Below, piece after piece: positions 45,601 through 60,948 of a DNA stretch of 64,000 nucleotides. Each line of letters starts with the position of its first letter. The stretch's first letter is position 1. The stretch is taken from contig RSEF01000020.1 in NCBI GenBank assembly GCA_003993805.1, forward strand, positions 8,291,474-8,355,473, in the 5' to 3' direction. This DNA is from Himantopus leucocephalus. Lineage: Eukaryota; Chordata; Aves; Charadriiformes; Recurvirostridae. The translations under genes were made by a program, and so were the position numbers. The notes beneath the pieces were generated by a model that did not search any database, was not told where the DNA came from, and saw nothing but the letters and a program-made list of their open reading frames with translations.

Positions 45601-48600
45601 TGCAGCCAGAGCCCATCGGGAGGGGAAGCGAGATCTGCCTGGGCTGAAAGCAGCGAAGGGACTGTCCCCATCCTTGTCCCCATCCCTATCCCTGGGACAG
45701 CCCTGCCTGGCAGTCCCTGCCACCGTACACTCAGCCTCTCCCACAAGGCACACAGCAAGCACTGCAGTGATTTTCTCCTTCAGAAATATTAAATCTGCAT
45801 TTCACTTCTCCCTGGCGTTTTCTTTTCATTCCAGATGGCACGTGATTAGAGTCCTAATTGGCTATTAGCTTATCAACACCATCCCTAAGTACCGACCAAC
45901 CCATAATAAGAAAAAGCAAAAGGGAAGAGAAAAACATTCAGTGGATTGACTCATTTATCTTATACAGGTTTGCATGAAACAATTAACTGGAATCCTCTTG
46001 ACTGGTATTTTGTCATGGAGGATGCCCTATTGACACCTTGGAGGAAAAATCACTATAGGAAGGGGAGTTATGAAGTGAGGGGGTAAAATATTGAAAAGGA
46101 TTTGGGTTAATTCTTTCATCTTAAGCAAAGGAAGCAAAGAAAAAGTAAAATTTTATTTGTACCCAACTGCTATTCCCGCCTCCACAGGCTCTGAGTCACT
46201 CTGACGTGCGCAATCCAAGGTGTATTAAAACCTTGTTTGGTTCCAGCAAGATCTCTCTGCCACATCCACAGGTTGTCAAAAAGCAGCTGAATTTCATCGT
46301 TTTCACTGGAATGATGCTGATTTGTACCTCTCTGATGATCTGGCCCTACCTATGCTAGGTGTGACACAGAGAGGGATTGGAGGAGTTGAGGTGATCAAAA
46401 TGATACTTCAAGAAAACTGGAAGCCAGCTAAGACAATGAGAAGCTAATGAGGCATTTAAGGGGGGCAGAGGAGAGAGAGAGCATCCTATCCTGAAGGAAT
46501 ACAAAGGGAGGAGCTGAATTACAGAGTCAGATATAAACCTGGTTTGGTTGTGACTCATTCAGCAGGGGGAAAACCCATCCCATTAAAATAAAACATAGAA
46601 ACTTGCTCAGTGCTTGGAGCAAGGAGCACCACTGAGCACACGGCATCGTTGACCATTACGGTGATCCTGGCTCCTTCCCCCAAGTGTTGCGCTGAAGTCA
46701 AATTCAGGAGTGAGCTCTAGAGTCCTTCCAGAAACGGGAGCAACCCGCCTTGAGCTGTGTTAGGTTGGGAGGTGAAAAGGAGAAAATATTCCTCTTCTTC
46801 ATGATGGGTTTGTCCCTTCTTCTCCACCCCACTCCAGCAGGACAGTCCTGTCTGTGCCAACATGCCCAAGTTCAACAAGCAGGTTGTCTTTTCTTGAGGC
46901 AACTCTGCAAGGATAAACACTTCCCCTTACCAATTATTTCCTCCTCATTACCACTTGGAAATCTATTTATTGCTAAGTTGTCCATCTTCAGCCAGGCTAC
47001 ATTTAGAATCACTCATTGCTGCCCTTTCCTAAATATAAAATCTCTCCTGTTAGAAATGTATTTAATTTTCCTGTATTACAGGAACTAATCTAAAATTTGG
47101 CACTATCTGAGGATTCTCCCTATCTCTCCTCTTGTTAGGTCTTGTTAAAATAAAAAAGGAAAGGAAGTCAAATCTCAGGCTACTTTTGAAAGGTAATTGA
47201 TTCATGTAACCTAGGTCCTTTGAAGCACCCGTAGCGCTTTATTATACGTAGCTGACTGGTTTCTTGGGGTGTCAGACAAATCAGATCAAGCTCTACAGGT
47301 AGAATGAATGTATTCATGTGATATTTTATTCATACATGGCTTCACGGACACAGCACAGCCAATACGGCACCGCTCGCTGAAGGCGTGGGAGGTGACACCG
47401 CCCAGTTTATGTCTCTGACAGTGTCCGGGGGAGGGTCAGACTTTTGCACAGCCCCGTGTGGGCAGGCTCTGCCCTCAGCCCCGACCAGGCAGGGTTCACG
47501 TTTCATTTGCTACCAGAACAGTCCTATAAATAGGATCCTCAGCTAACCTTTCAGGTGCCTGATCCTGGCCTCTTTCCCAGCCTCTGGGACTGCCTGAGCA
47601 TCTCTAGATCAGAAACTGGTACTCGCCTGTCCCTGAAGGGCACATTTTTGCCAGGATAGAAAATTTAGGGTTGGAGATCTCCCACATTCTGGACAGCCTG
47701 GAAAGCTGTTTTCCTCACTCTAATCTGCTTACTACATGCGATTATATTTATAATGATGAATTACTTGTAATTAAGAAGAACGGCAGTGAGGTGGCAAAGT
47801 GACTTCCCTTCCCCTGCCCCAATTCCCATGGCTCTTGCAAAGGACAATCTCACACAACTGCAGATCATTGCCACTATGGCTTGGGTTGTTTACCAAAACA
47901 CAGCTCTTCAGCATGTGAAGGGAGGAGATGTGTGTGTCTTGTGGAAGGAGGAAGACAGCTGAGGGACTGAGGAAGGTTAGCCAACTGTAAAACCTCTTTC
48001 TTTCCTGGAGACAGGGTGAAGACTTTCATACATGCTTAGAGTCACCCCTGGTCTTCCTCTATCAAAATCAAGATGAGTGGTTGGCACTGAATAGGAGCTT
48101 TTGCTGGGGAGGATTGCCTGCTTTTGAAAATCCCATACAGTTTTTTTTAAAAAAAATTAATTATTATTTTAAATAAAGGTAGTGGGAGATCCCAGTGAGA
48201 AACTATCTGGGCTGCTCAACAAGAAGAACACGACAAGGGAGAGTGTATTCTGCCTGGGGTGGTTGTTTGTTTGTTTTAATTATTAAACCTCAGACGAAGG
48301 TCCATGTTTTACATATCAGCAAAACCTGGATTTTCCATCTTGCAGTAAGCAGGTATTTAGTTTTGACTAAGGGAACTAAAACATCACCAAACCTTCCCTT
48401 TCTCCAACAGCAACTTCATGGTGAAATTCCATGCTGAGTCCAATTCCCAGCTCAGCGTATGCTTTGTGTTGACAATTCCCCCTAGCGAAACAGGAGGAAG
48501 AAAGGAGTAATCTGAACTGAAACACTTTGTATGACTCTATTAATGTTTGATTGCTGGTGCCCAGAAAGAGGATGTTAATAATGTATTATTGCTGAAGGCT

Positions 48601-51600
48601 CTGCACAGCCTGGAGAGGAGGACATCGGTATGACAGCTAAAGCAGTGATGCACAAGTGTGAGCACCAAAACCAGAGACATCTGCCAGTACGTTTCCATCG
48701 TACCATTTTCTCTCAGAACCAAAAGAAGAGACCAAAACCAAAAGAGACTGTGAAGATCTGTAGCACAACTTAACAATATAGATACGATGACCTCTTCTAT
48801 TATGTGCATTTCCTTTACAGAAGATGACATCTCCAGGGGTTCCAAGCGATGCACTGCTATCCCCATGACTACATTTATGCGTCTAATGCAAACATCCCCT
48901 TGCAGAAAAGATGGCAAAGAAAACCTGTCCAAAAACACCCTCACAAGCTGGTTGTGTTTGTGATACTTGTTAAACAAATATTAATGAGCAGGATGAGACA
49001 ATCTAGCTCAGCCCACCTTGTAAAGAAATCCACTCAACATGTCCATGCTGCACCAGAAGGAAGGAAAGTTGGATGTAGAGCCCCTACTCCTTTTTGAGGA
49101 TAAAGTGTGTGAGGTTTCTTATAAATATTCAGTGTATTTAAGTGTGTTTAATAACTGCCTGTGAAACCTAAAGTAAGAGACTATGAATCTTTCTCTTTCA
49201 CTGGCTAAAAAGCTAGCCAAAATATAAGATGAGATGCATTATAGACTTTCAGATGAGAACTGCCCAAGGAAAAGCATATGACCTTAAATTTAAAAATGTG
49301 CCTCATCAGAGCTAGCTGCTAAGAAGGGCATTATTGCACTCGATGAGAAACTGCCAATATCAGTGCATTTTTCTCTTCTCCAGCAAGACTGACAATGCCT
49401 CTGGTCAATGCCATTAGACTAAGGCTCCTGGAAGTCTTTGAAATGTTTTTCTGCCAGAGTGAAAAGCAGTGAGTCAGATCAAAGTTGAATAATGCAGGCT
49501 AAAAAGCCCCTCTTTTCCTCTTCCACTTCCTAATTAAGATTAGTGTGTAATCTCCATGAAGACAGAGGTTCAGCAAAACCAAGAAATGGAAGTGCTGCAA
49601 ATACAGGGCCAGAACATTTCTTCGCTAATTGAAGCTTTTCAAGTAGCCTCCACAAGCTATGAAGAGACAAATTACCCTCCGGGAGCGGGTGAGTAGGAAG
49701 AGGAGGATTGCTAAAGACAAAAGCAGGAAGAGGAGAAAAGGAAAAGAAAATATTCTGAATCATATTTTTGATGGAATTTCCAGCTCCCTTTATCAGCCTG
49801 TGCGTACTTTCCGGCTCTATCTGGCCCGAGATTGGTGACATTCCCCCTAATCATCAGCTTGAACACCAAACCCAGCCTGTTCCAACGTGTGGCTTCAGAG
49901 CAGCCTTCGAAGGAAATAACGCTGACCGTCGGTTTGGGACAGTTTAGGGCTTTTGAATATGAAAATGATCATTTCTTTCAGAACAAACGCAGTGCTGTTG
50001 AAATTGAGCAGCTGAAGAGGCAGACGGTCTTTGCTCCTGCCTTTTCTTTTTTTTTTTTTTGCAGGTAAAATTTAGGGAGCAGAGGCAACGTTGGGTGCTG
50101 TGGACCTGCCTGGCTCTGGCTGAAGGGTTTGCCTGTTCGCTTGCCCTCTGCTTGCTTGGCGGAACAACTCGTCACAGCAAACCAGAGCATCCCAGGGACC
50201 GCTCAAAACTGTGCCAGGGTCAGCCTGGCCTCTGCCTGGCCCAGGCTACAGACAAGCAAGAAAACTGTATTTTGCAATAGTTTACTTAAACAGGGATTTA
50301 GCCCCCTTGTCCTGCTGTATCAAATCGTTGCTACTGTGCCATATTGCGTCCCTTGTACAAAAACTGACCCCGACTCCTCTGCTCCTAGCATCTGGCCAGT
50401 ATTAAACGGTGGCCTCCTGGAAGCGAGGTGAGCCAAGAGGATAAATAATTATCCTTTGGTGTGGCGAGACGGGCTGGGGGAAGGGAGGAAGAGATTATTT
50501 TAATCTTTTTGGAAAATGGATCAAAAAGCTCTAAGCAGAGATTATCCACAACCCAAGCCAGGCCCAACGCTATACATTAAATAAATAAAAAACCCCACTA
50601 TTAAAATGAAAAGTCAGAAGATTGACATAAACCCCACGGAAATTGGTGGCTAGCTCACTCCCTGGCTGTTTAGACCTAACAGCAGCAGCAGAATGACAAC
50701 AGACAGATTAGACTCAGCAGGGCGCCTTTTGAATCTGTTCCACTAATCGCCTCCTCCCACGGGCTTATTATTATCTTGTGTGGGTAAAATCAGCTTGTTC
50801 CCAGTATATCCCCATACAGGGCTACCAAGAAACTCTAGTAGGGCTTTTCCCCTTTTCCCGCTGGTGATAGATAAGGGCAATCCATCTCTAAAGGATGCCA
50901 AGAGCATAGAAATTGCACAAAAGATGAGTAGATAGTTTCATGATTTTCGAATTCATGTCAACAGGAGGTTCTGCTACTTCTCTCAGCACAAGAGGAGAAA
51001 TCCATGGGGAAAGTGTGCAATTACCTGTCTCCAGAACTGATGCTGGGGAACCCCAGCAGCGCCAGCAAGGTGTGTGGGGACACAAAGATGGGCAGAGTGC
51101 GTTCGTGGGGACAGGCAGAAGGTGAGACGGCTTTTTTTGTCACCAGGAGCATCATCAGGGGAGACTCCCACACCCTTGTCCCACAAATAATTCCCAGTAT
51201 CTGTAAACTGAGGCCACACCTACCACTGCTGGACGCTCCTGAGCAGCGCCCTCATCCCAATGAGAGTGAAGGGGGCGGTTCAGAGACTTGGGGGTGGAAG
51301 AGAAGTGCAAAAATGTTACGTTTTGCCTTCAATTTCTAGTTTACCCCCAAAAAGGATAAATATTTCATGACTCCTTTTGCTTAAAATAAAATGCTGTGAG
51401 TCAGTGAGAAACCGACAGCCAGTTGAAGTGGGCAATGCTGAAAGATGTAGCTGGTTGTCTTCAAGGTAAAACGCCATGGCATAAAGTGACTGATGAAGGA
51501 TGCTGGAGTCAAGGGAACAACAGACCACTCAGGAACACTTGGATGAAAGCTCAAAATGCTCCAATTTCATTTTGTAATGGCATTATGCTTCAAGTTACAC

Positions 51601-54600
51601 AACAGGAAGGGGCCAACCTCTAGGAACTTCTTTGCACGCGTGTTGTGGGCAAGAGCAATAGAGGGGCTGCTTGTCATCCAGCCTCTGGCCCATCCAGGCA
51701 GAGGGAAACAAAGGAAAAAAAGTTCATATTACCTTGTTGGATCATTTTTCCTCCTTCTCATCTCCCTGTCTCACTGCTGGCTTCGTTTGCTAACACCAGA
51801 TCGTCTTCTAGGCACAGATTCAGTCCAGAGCCTGGGCGGCTCATCTGCATCCCTCTCACTTGAGGAGTAAATACGGCCCTTCTCCCCCGGCAGTGCTGAG
51901 TCATTATTTTGCCATAAAGGACAGTCTGTTCTGCAAAAGGAAAACGGGTCTCAGAGGGGCATTTTTCTACGCTTTGTCAGACACAGAACTTGTATAGACA
52001 TGCGTGTAAACAGAAAAGGCAGCGACGGTCCCAGCAGGGGTGGGGAGGCAGCAGAACAAAAGCTCAGACGTCAGAAAGGATTTAAAACGATCAGGGAAAT
52101 GAGAGGAAGGACAATTTGAGATAGGGAGGAGGAAGGGGAGATGAGAGATGGGACAAATTTCGGGAAAGATGGGAGGAAAAAAAAAAAGAAAGGGAAGGGA
52201 AGAGGGGGGAGGGCAGCTGGGTGAGAGAAAATGAGATTGCAAAGTGATTAAGACCAAACAGGCAAAAGGCTGTGTTGGGGGTGAGAGGACCCAGCGTTCC
52301 AGCAGAGAGAGCCCAACGGGTACGTCTGGATGGGGCTGACCTCCCTTTGATGCTCAGCCCAGCCCAGTCCATAGGTAGAACCGGGGCAAGAGCTATTTTG
52401 AAGGACCTGCTGTCTCAGGGCACTGCACTGGGATGCAGAGGCCAGAGCTTTATTCCTACTTGCTGCCTATTTCCCGAGGGAAGTCCATAGCCCTCTTGTC
52501 TTCCAGAACACCATCTCTGCCCAAAGCAGGGGTGCAGCAAGATGCCCTCTGTCCCTGGGGCTCGTGGCAGGGCTGGAAGAAAACCCTTTGGGGCAACTGA
52601 GCCCCCTCTGCCCTCAGAAGTGACAGGAGGTTTATTTTACGCAGGAGACTTCTTCTCTACATGTTTTCACAGTGCCTAGGACAGCAAAGCTCTGTCTTTC
52701 AGCTCTTGAGACATAAATAAATGAATAGAGGTGTTTCTCCCTCACCTGCCCGTTCCCGAGTACCCTGCAATAGACTTACCACCTGCCTCAGCCCCTGCAA
52801 TAGCATAAAGCTGTTATTTTGTACTGAATTAAAATGAGATTCCTGGGTTATGTACAAAAGATATCTTAAAGGCAGGAGACTGGACGAAGACTCGTGGAAC
52901 AGGGAAGGCTCTGCGCGGCTCAGAAGGCGAGGTGTGAGACTCAAGGTCAGTAAATCAATCACCATCCAGGAGACAGAAAAGAAATTGGACAACGCAGAGT
53001 GTCCCTGACATGCAGATCCTAAACACAGTCTTTTGGCGTGGCTCCAGTGACACAAATAAAAGGTTTCATTCCCTGCGGCACCCTGGATGTTTCTCCTTTC
53101 AGCACCTGGGCAATTCTTCTTCCCACAGTCGAGACAGCTTTCATAATCCATCATTACACTTACTTGAACTTCTTGCCCATCCATCACACATGTCAGCACT
53201 CACAGTAATGGGGACCTCACACTTCACATCCCTCAGACATGTCCTTCCCCTCACAGGGCTGACTTGCCCTCAGGTTTCTGTCCACGGCATGTCAGCACCA
53301 TAAATTATTATTGCCGAGCAAAAACTTGGGGCTGCTGAGATAGCCCAGCAGCTCTCTCTTCCACCCTTTACCTTCAGCACTGTACAACTCTAACTTTCAT
53401 CTGACAATTCAGAAAATAATAATCTGCTTCTGCTTTTGGTTGTTTTTTTTTTTCCACGAAGACTAGAGCTGCAATATTTGACTAGCATGAATTCTGTCTG
53501 ACATGTGTATTTATTTAAAATCCCAGCCTGCCTGCCCTCTGCTAAGAATAGCTCCTGTTGACATCAGCCACACTGATTGTATGTGCAAATGAATCCAGAT
53601 ATCCCCCCAAAATATACAAAAATCAGCAGGTACAGTGTTTGCCAGAATCCATAGAGCCAGCCAGATAAAGTACGTGGGGGATTTATTGTCCAAATGCATG
53701 TTGTTATATAAAACTGGTGCAACTCCTTCATATCCCGTGGGAACATGATTCATAAGACCGTATCACTGCACCAAGGCTCAAATGTGTCATACAATTAAAT
53801 GTGATTAACCATCTTCCCCAAATCAATTCAGTCATTTCAACTGATTTTAGCCATTTTTCAGCGTGACTGGTGGAAAAAAAAGTTATTTTAAGGACCAGCT
53901 AACCATGCGGGAAGAGAAGGAAACATCTTCATTTGTTGTCAGAACAAATTAGCTCCCCAATAGATGGCAAAGACTCAACTGGGCATTGGTTCTGACACCT
54001 GCAGTCAGGACACAGCCAACTCTGACTGCTGTGACCAAGTGGATTTTCGCTGGTCACACGGCAGTGTCGGAGAAGGTGACGCTGACCTGCAGTGAGTGTT
54101 GCTATAGACAAAGCCAAGGGGGTTCTGCTCGGGCTGCTTCAGGGTTTGGTTGGGTTTTACCCTTTCCGCTTCTCCCATTAAGTTGGTTTCTTTCTGTCCC
54201 AAGGAAGGGCAAAGCTTGTTATCCCACTGACAAGATGACAAGTGCAAAGCTTGCGCAAGTCCAGATGACACGGAAAGATTGTTGTTCCAGCAAACCCCAT
54301 GCTGATTTGCTGCTTCAGGGTGAGAGCCAGAGATGGGACCCAGAAAAATGAAAACCATAACTGCATTTCCAGCTAGAACAGCAGCTTGCTCTGCTTCCCT
54401 AATTTGTTTGCCCTTGATCAAAGTCAAGCTCTTGTTAAGAAAAAACCTTGCCAACTGCTAAGACCTGAGTATCTGAGAGCTACCACAGCCTTTATTTTCC
54501 AAGGTGAATGATGATAAGTAATGAATATTTGACCAGGGACAACTTACTTCAGAATATCAATTTTTGTAAGCTATCAGTCAAAAAGTCTATTTGCAATGGG

Positions 54601-54848
54601 ATTAACAGTGCCCTCCTCTGCAATTCCAGGAGGGAAACCCTGGATAAATTTGTACTGGTAGGTCTAAAAATGCAACAAAACAGTGATATGAAAACAGGGA
54701 TCCAGCAGTCCTCTGGGGGTGCAAGAAATCATAAGTGTTGCTGTGCAGAAAAAGAGCTCATTTCCCAGCAAGAGCAGTCGCCTGTTTATCAACGCATGCA
54801 AATGCTCAGAGGAACACAGGGGAGATCAGGGACCTGCACATCATAACA

Positions 54849-55125
54849 AAGAGCAGATTTAGGGTTGCTTCCTCACTCCTCATGCACATGCTTCTCTTCT
54901 CCATGCCTCCCCACGTGAATCCTTCAGCCTGCAGTAACTTGCCACTGCCCAAACACCGCTAGAAAGGTTTGAAAATAGAGAACTNGAATGAAGAGCAGAT
55001 TTAGGGTTGCTTCCTCACTCCTCATGCAATGCTTCTCTTCTCCGTGCCTCCCCACGTGAATCCTTCAGCCTGCAGTAACTTGCCACTGCCCAAACACCGC
55101 TAGAAAGGTTTGAAAATAGAGAACT
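54849..55125. repeat. Tandem direct duplication, about 135 bp x2, split by a single N (likely assembly artefact)
   Basis: 54849-54984 and 54991-55125 are the same sequence with one substitution (CTCCATGCC/CTCCGTGCC) and a one-base indel (CATGCACATGC/CATGCAATGC). They are separated by N (54985) plus GAATG. As at 25924, abutment at a lone N points to unmerged overlapping contig ends or haplotypes. Confidence 0.9.
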
Positions 55126-58100
55126 CACTGCACTGCCTCCTCCCCTCATCCGCTCCCGCACATCTTGAAAGACAACATGGCATAAATTGCAAGCAAAAGC
55201 AGCTTGGAGAGCGTGCAAGCCACATCTAATGACACCACTCAGCCCTTAAATGGTTGTCACTCCCGATACAGAATTAGTCCTGACAAGGAGTCATTATCCC
55301 TGCAGTAAACACATGCAGAGTGTGCAGCAGGCTGTCGGGGCCGAGAGATGCTCCCAACTTTATTCCTTTGATGGTGCTGCTGAAAAGCTGGCTGGTGCTT
55401 GTCACCTTGATGGGATGCAGCCAAAGCAATGGTAATTTTCCATTTGTGTTAGCAACCCTCCAACTTTAACTTCATGCTGAGCCACAAGCACAGGGGTTCA
55501 GAGTCTGTTTTTTCCTGCTGTAAATTCACCCATTTCTTTGAAGTATGACCTATTTTCTTTCATGCGGTCCATCCCTGGGAACTGAAGTGCTTTCTCCTTG
55601 GTGCCTCCTCCATGGCTTTGGGCTGTACTGACCCCACCAGGAAAGAGGCACCTGCAGCTCTCTGAATTAACTTCCTCCTTGCTTCATTCATAACATGCAG
55701 AAAATATTTGAGAGGACAGGTTTTAGGGAGAAAAGCTTGCAGAAAAGAAAAGGCCAAAACCTCTGACTAGGTACTATCATCTAGGGATTTCAAAAGCAGA
55801 AGATGCGCAGTGTTACCCATCATGTTTTCAGCCTTTTTATGTGTTCATTTCATGCCCTCAAAGCTGTTGTTCCCCACAAAATCTCCATTCTCCAGTCTTG
55901 CCCTTCCTCTTTTTTTTTCCTTTCTTAAACTGAGCAGTTAAGAGAAACAGCATTAAGCTAGGTCTAATCAGAAGCTCAGCTTGATCTTCTGCCTGCCTCC
56001 TAATACACTGAGTAAAAGAAAATGAATCTATGCTAAGAAAATATATTTGAGTTTTCAGGCAACACTTACCCTTGCTTGCAAAGACAGCTTTTCCCCAGCA
56101 GCAACCACTCCCTCCTACAGTTACCTGGTTTATATTAACTCATGCTCGTTAGGTGCCTCCCTATAGGAGCTCAGTGCCCAGCATGCATCTGCCCTTTTGC
56201 ATTATGCAAGTGAAGTTCACCTGGTCCTGGAGAGGTAACTGTTGTTTTCCCGGCTTTTCCTACTGGGTGAGTGAACAATACTTCAACTGTAGTTTTTCTT
56301 CCCGATTCACAAAAAGAATTAAGTAATTGGGTTGTTTCTTTCTTACCTCTGTCACTGAGGAATTAGCAGCCTGGGTATTCCATGGATGTTCCCTGAAGCT
56401 GTATGGGTGCTTGGGAAACCTCTCCCTGCTGTAGGCAAGGCTTTCCCCGAGCCTGTAGGCTGTGTACTATTGCAGTCTATCTGCCTCTGTTCTCCTTTTG
56501 TGCCCTGTGCTCAGCATCGCTGAGCAGAGCGATGGTAAAACCCCACTGCAGCTCCTGGGGCAGGGCTGGAGGAGCACCCTGGGGGTCTCAGCATAGCTCC
56601 TCCTGACTGCTCTCTGGCTGTGACTAAGTGTAATCAGAGCAATGTACTTTGTATGTACAGAAGGCTTACATCAGGCAAACCAAGATTCCAGTTAAATTTC
56701 CAGTGTCCTGTCAAACATGCACATGAGAAGACCTGTCCAGGTTTCAGTGCTTATGTAGAAAGCTGTGCCTTAGTGCTGAGAGTCAGCCTGAAAGATTTCA
56801 GTTAACAGCATTGTCACGTGGAGGGTAAGTAGCAGGTGCCTCGGTCTCACAGGCAATTTAAAGGATATATGGTTCCCTCCTGGGGTGATTTTTCCCAATA
56901 GTTTCTGGAAAGCTCCTTCATCTCACAGACTGAGCTGAAGCTTCTTTTGTGAGCTTAGAAGTGAGGCAGTCCCTGGAATGAAAATACAGTATTTTAAAGG
57001 AGATAAAAGGGTGGAAGCAACTCACTGCTATGCTGTTGTTGCATGCGAGGGAATGGCTGATGAACTATGTAAAATGGCCGGTTCCTGCAGGGCAGGGTTA
57101 TCTCCCTGCTGCGCTGGCCCTCCGGCCTCAGCAAATTCATCTGCTAAAGACTGAGCCAATGTCCCACTTCATTGGGGCATGACGGGAGGAAGAATTAGGC
57201 ATCCTCTTCAGCTCAAACCTGAGTGTGTTCCTCTCTCTGAAATGCTCCAGGCTTTCCAAACAAATACTCACAGTGTACAGAAATCACAGTTCTCTGCTTC
57301 GCAATAATCCCAACCAACCTGGTATTAGGGTTAATAGCCCTAAAAAACTCACTCTCCTCACACATATGTCTACAAGCATGCAAAGCTTTGTTAACCCTTT
57401 TAACACAGACCTCACAGTTTGCATAGGTTCAATGAATTCCTTCCTGCTAAAGCCTTCCTAGTCTCCCGTTTCCTCTTTAAAGACGTGGACCATTAACCTC
57501 AAACTCTGCTCTGCAGATCCTGCACAGAGATGATCCTCTTTTGAGGAAGGTCCCACGTTGCTCAAGAATCTAAATCCACTCCAGACTAAGTGTGGATATG
57601 GGTTTATTTGGGTAGAGGCTGTCAAGTTTTCTGCTAATTATTTTCATTATTATTTGTTTAAACATTAGATTTGAAATTTGTGTCAAGCTGCAAAAGCAGA
57701 GTAGGTTGGTAATACAGCCGTCAGGTGAGAAACCACCCATTGTGGTCTCTGTGTGCACATCCCACTGTCCCTGTCCTGCCTGAGTGCTTCTAGCTCATCT
57801 CACATTGTATTTAAAAGTATCTAGACAAAAGATTTTTCTCTTTTATCTGGAAAGAGCAGATGACCTCTGCTGAAAGCTGAAAAAAGTTCTATTTGGAGTC
57901 TGTTCTTGGTCACTTGCAAATATAAATTTAATGAGGAAGGGAGCAGATGAACCAGTTTCCATCCATCACCTGCTGGTTTTGGTGCTGAGCTTGTGGAACA
58001 GATCAACCGATCCATCAGAGCCAGCCTTAATCTAGTGCCGGTACCTGACTGACGTTTAAGGCTTGGGCTCTGACAAACTGTGAGTTAAATTGTTAGATGT

Positions 58101-60858
58101 TTGGCAAATACTGTTTGTGCTGGAATGTCAAAGGAGATGAGCCGCAAGTGTGGTTAGCTGGTCTTAGGACCTAGTTTTAGCTATTGCTGCCCAAATCCTC
58201 TCGAATATTCCAGCTGGTCTTTGAAGTTGTGTTTTTTTCCTTGCTAAATCACAGCAAACACATAATGGAAGAATGATTTAAAGCCAAGACTCCAGCAAAA
58301 ATAAAACCTGGTGCCTCGTAGCAAGCATGAGACTGAGGAATGACACTCTACACTTCTATCGGTTTGTTCAATACCCTTCCTTAAGTGAGGGCTGGCATGG
58401 GTTATCTCATCCATCTTTATTTAAATAAATGGCTGAGACTTCTGTTAGGGAAGAAAAGAACAAAGCATGAACCTATCTCTATTTTTCACCCATACCATAT
58501 AAACTGGTTGGGTAAAATGGGCTTCCAGTGCCAAGAAAGCAACCCTGACAGAGAGATTTAACAATTTTTTAGGAAATGAAGTCTCCTTAAAGCTATCAGA
58601 GCATTCCAGGCTTCTGGAAAGAACTGAAAATCAGCATAACACAGCTCAGGTCACTTTTTTTCCTTGTCTTTCTTCCCCCAAAACATGTGTTATACTGGGG
58701 TGCTTTCCAAAGCGTGTCTCCATACGGCCAGAAGTCAGGAATTCCTGGGCTCTTGTCCTGACTTTGCCCTTTTGGTCTGCACAGTTTTGGGGCGAAGGTT
58801 TCACTTGGATCAACGGCTCCTAGCTGACTTGTTCATCGAGGGGAGTAAGCAATTTCTCCACCATGATGCCATGATTTGTTAGCAAGAGTTTATGGTTTCT
58901 TGTTGAGTGTTAAGCCTGTTTTTTATCTCTGAGGTCCTGCCAGTGTGCAGTGATGTGTATTCACTGCAAAGGAAAGGCCAGGGATAATAACAGGGGTTAT
59001 TCTCTGTAGCTGACAGGTTTTGTTAGAAGCCCTTTTCCCTGTGATCAGGCCGAGATGTTGCTGCCTTATATCCAATGGGACGTAAAGTGGCTGAAAGGGA
59101 TGGCAGAGCCTCCCTGCTGGGGAGCGGAGGCTGTGAAGACAGTCTGAGCGGTTGGGTGGGAAGATGCTCAGGGAGGAGGGGCCTTATGCTGTTTACACTT
59201 GAAAGGAAACCCCTGGGAAGCACCTGCGTGTGGGCTGAGTCCCTGGAACAGAGAGGAAGACATGAACTTCCAGACCTTGGAAAAATGCTTCATCCTTTCA
59301 CCTACCCTAAGGCAAGATCAGCTCTGCTAAAACCATCTGCTTATAGTCCTGCTCACGCAGAGCTGGCAGGAGTTGAAGCTCTCAAACAGTCACATAAAAA
59401 TGTCCCAGAGTCCTGCTCAAAACCAACTTACTTCATTTTTCTTTTCATGCGGTAGTGGAGCCTGCAAAAGTCTTTATGGACAGAACCAAAAAAAAGCCCA
59501 TATTTTCAGAAGAGGCAAAAGAAGTAAAATGTACTTTCAAGCTCCTGGAGAATGGAGCAGAAGGGAAATGACAAACCCCAGTGTTCCCCATGGCATCCAG
59601 TAAATAATGCAACAAACTCCTGGAAAGAGAAAGGGGAGGGGGGAAGAGCTAGAGTTGTTGCAGCAAGGAGCATCTATTGATGGCACAATTAATGAGAGGG
59701 AACTTTGTTCTGGATACTAATGGCTGTGGAAAAAACATGGCAGCTAAGAGATGAACCCAAGTGGGGTGGTGGATGTGATAAGACTCATTTGATACCACTT
59801 GAGGCAGGTAGTAGCAGTGGTTTGGTTAGTTTTATACATACAGGACTTTCCACCTTCTAAAACCACGAGGAGGAGGCTCTGTTCTCAGCTGCACCAGGAG
59901 GAATCAGTCAGGGAATCCCCTGTTCCTGCCTGGCCAGATGGATGGTGCACAACTGCAAGCAGCGTTATGTTCTGGAGGCTCTATTTCTACTTAGTGCGCA
60001 CAGGTTGCAAGAAGAGAGACGCTCTTGTTGTGGGAAGAGTCACCAGATGGTGCTCTTACACATGGTCCTAGCAGGTCGTTGCCTGCAAATGCTGTAGAAG
60101 AGGGCTGGCTTGCTAGTTTGAGCAGTCCTTGGAGCGAGCTGTTGCGTGCAGCAGAAGACTTATCCCTAAGATATGTATATCATCCATAAAATGACTGCAA
60201 ATGGTGGCATTGGATTAACCGGAGATTAAACTGGTCTTATCTGACCAGATACGTGCTCTGAGTCTACAGGCAAACTAATTATATGGGTTAACATATTTCA
60301 CCACGGGCTGGAGGCACACATAGCTATTTGTTGGGTTTCACTTGACTGGTGGCTTCTCAAACTGTTACAAACTGTAGTTCTCTGATCATATTTGTTATCT
60401 CCTAAGATGGTTTCTGGACATCAAATGTTCTCTTTGTGTGGGTCAGCTTAGCTTTACCACGGCTGTCATAGGAACCTGTGATTAGCACTGAATAGGAATC
60501 GTTCACCTAGTGTACAAGAAACAAATTTTACACAGCTCTTGAAGATCTCGTGTCATTGACTTCTCTTCTAATGGGAAACCAGTCTGGGATGATCCAAACC
60601 TGTTCAGACTGGGCTTTGCAAGCATCTGCAAAGCTGACTTGCACAAACAAATGCAGGAGTTGTATTGTCTTCTTGAACTCCTCAGAAACCTCTTTGGAAC
60701 AAGTGGACTGGACTTTGAATCTTGGTTCCGCTTCATCTGTCCCTTGTCCCATTTGGCATCTTTTGAAGTTTCCTCTCACTGTTCCTCATTGCTCAGGGTC
60801 TAGTGTCCCTCTCAGTGAGTGAAAATGAAAATAAAATAAAAAGTATGTATGTGGTTTT

Positions 60859-60948
60859 AATATTTATTTATCTATATATTATATATAAAATACATTTTGT
60901 GTATATATAAGCACATATATAGATATGGTGTATATATATAAATATATG
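60859..60948. repeat. AT-rich tract with TATA/TATT runs
   Basis: About 90 bases dominated by TATATA, TATTTA and GTATATATAA motifs. It is a degenerate dinucleotide/tetranucleotide repeat with no associated gene. Confidence 0.75.
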
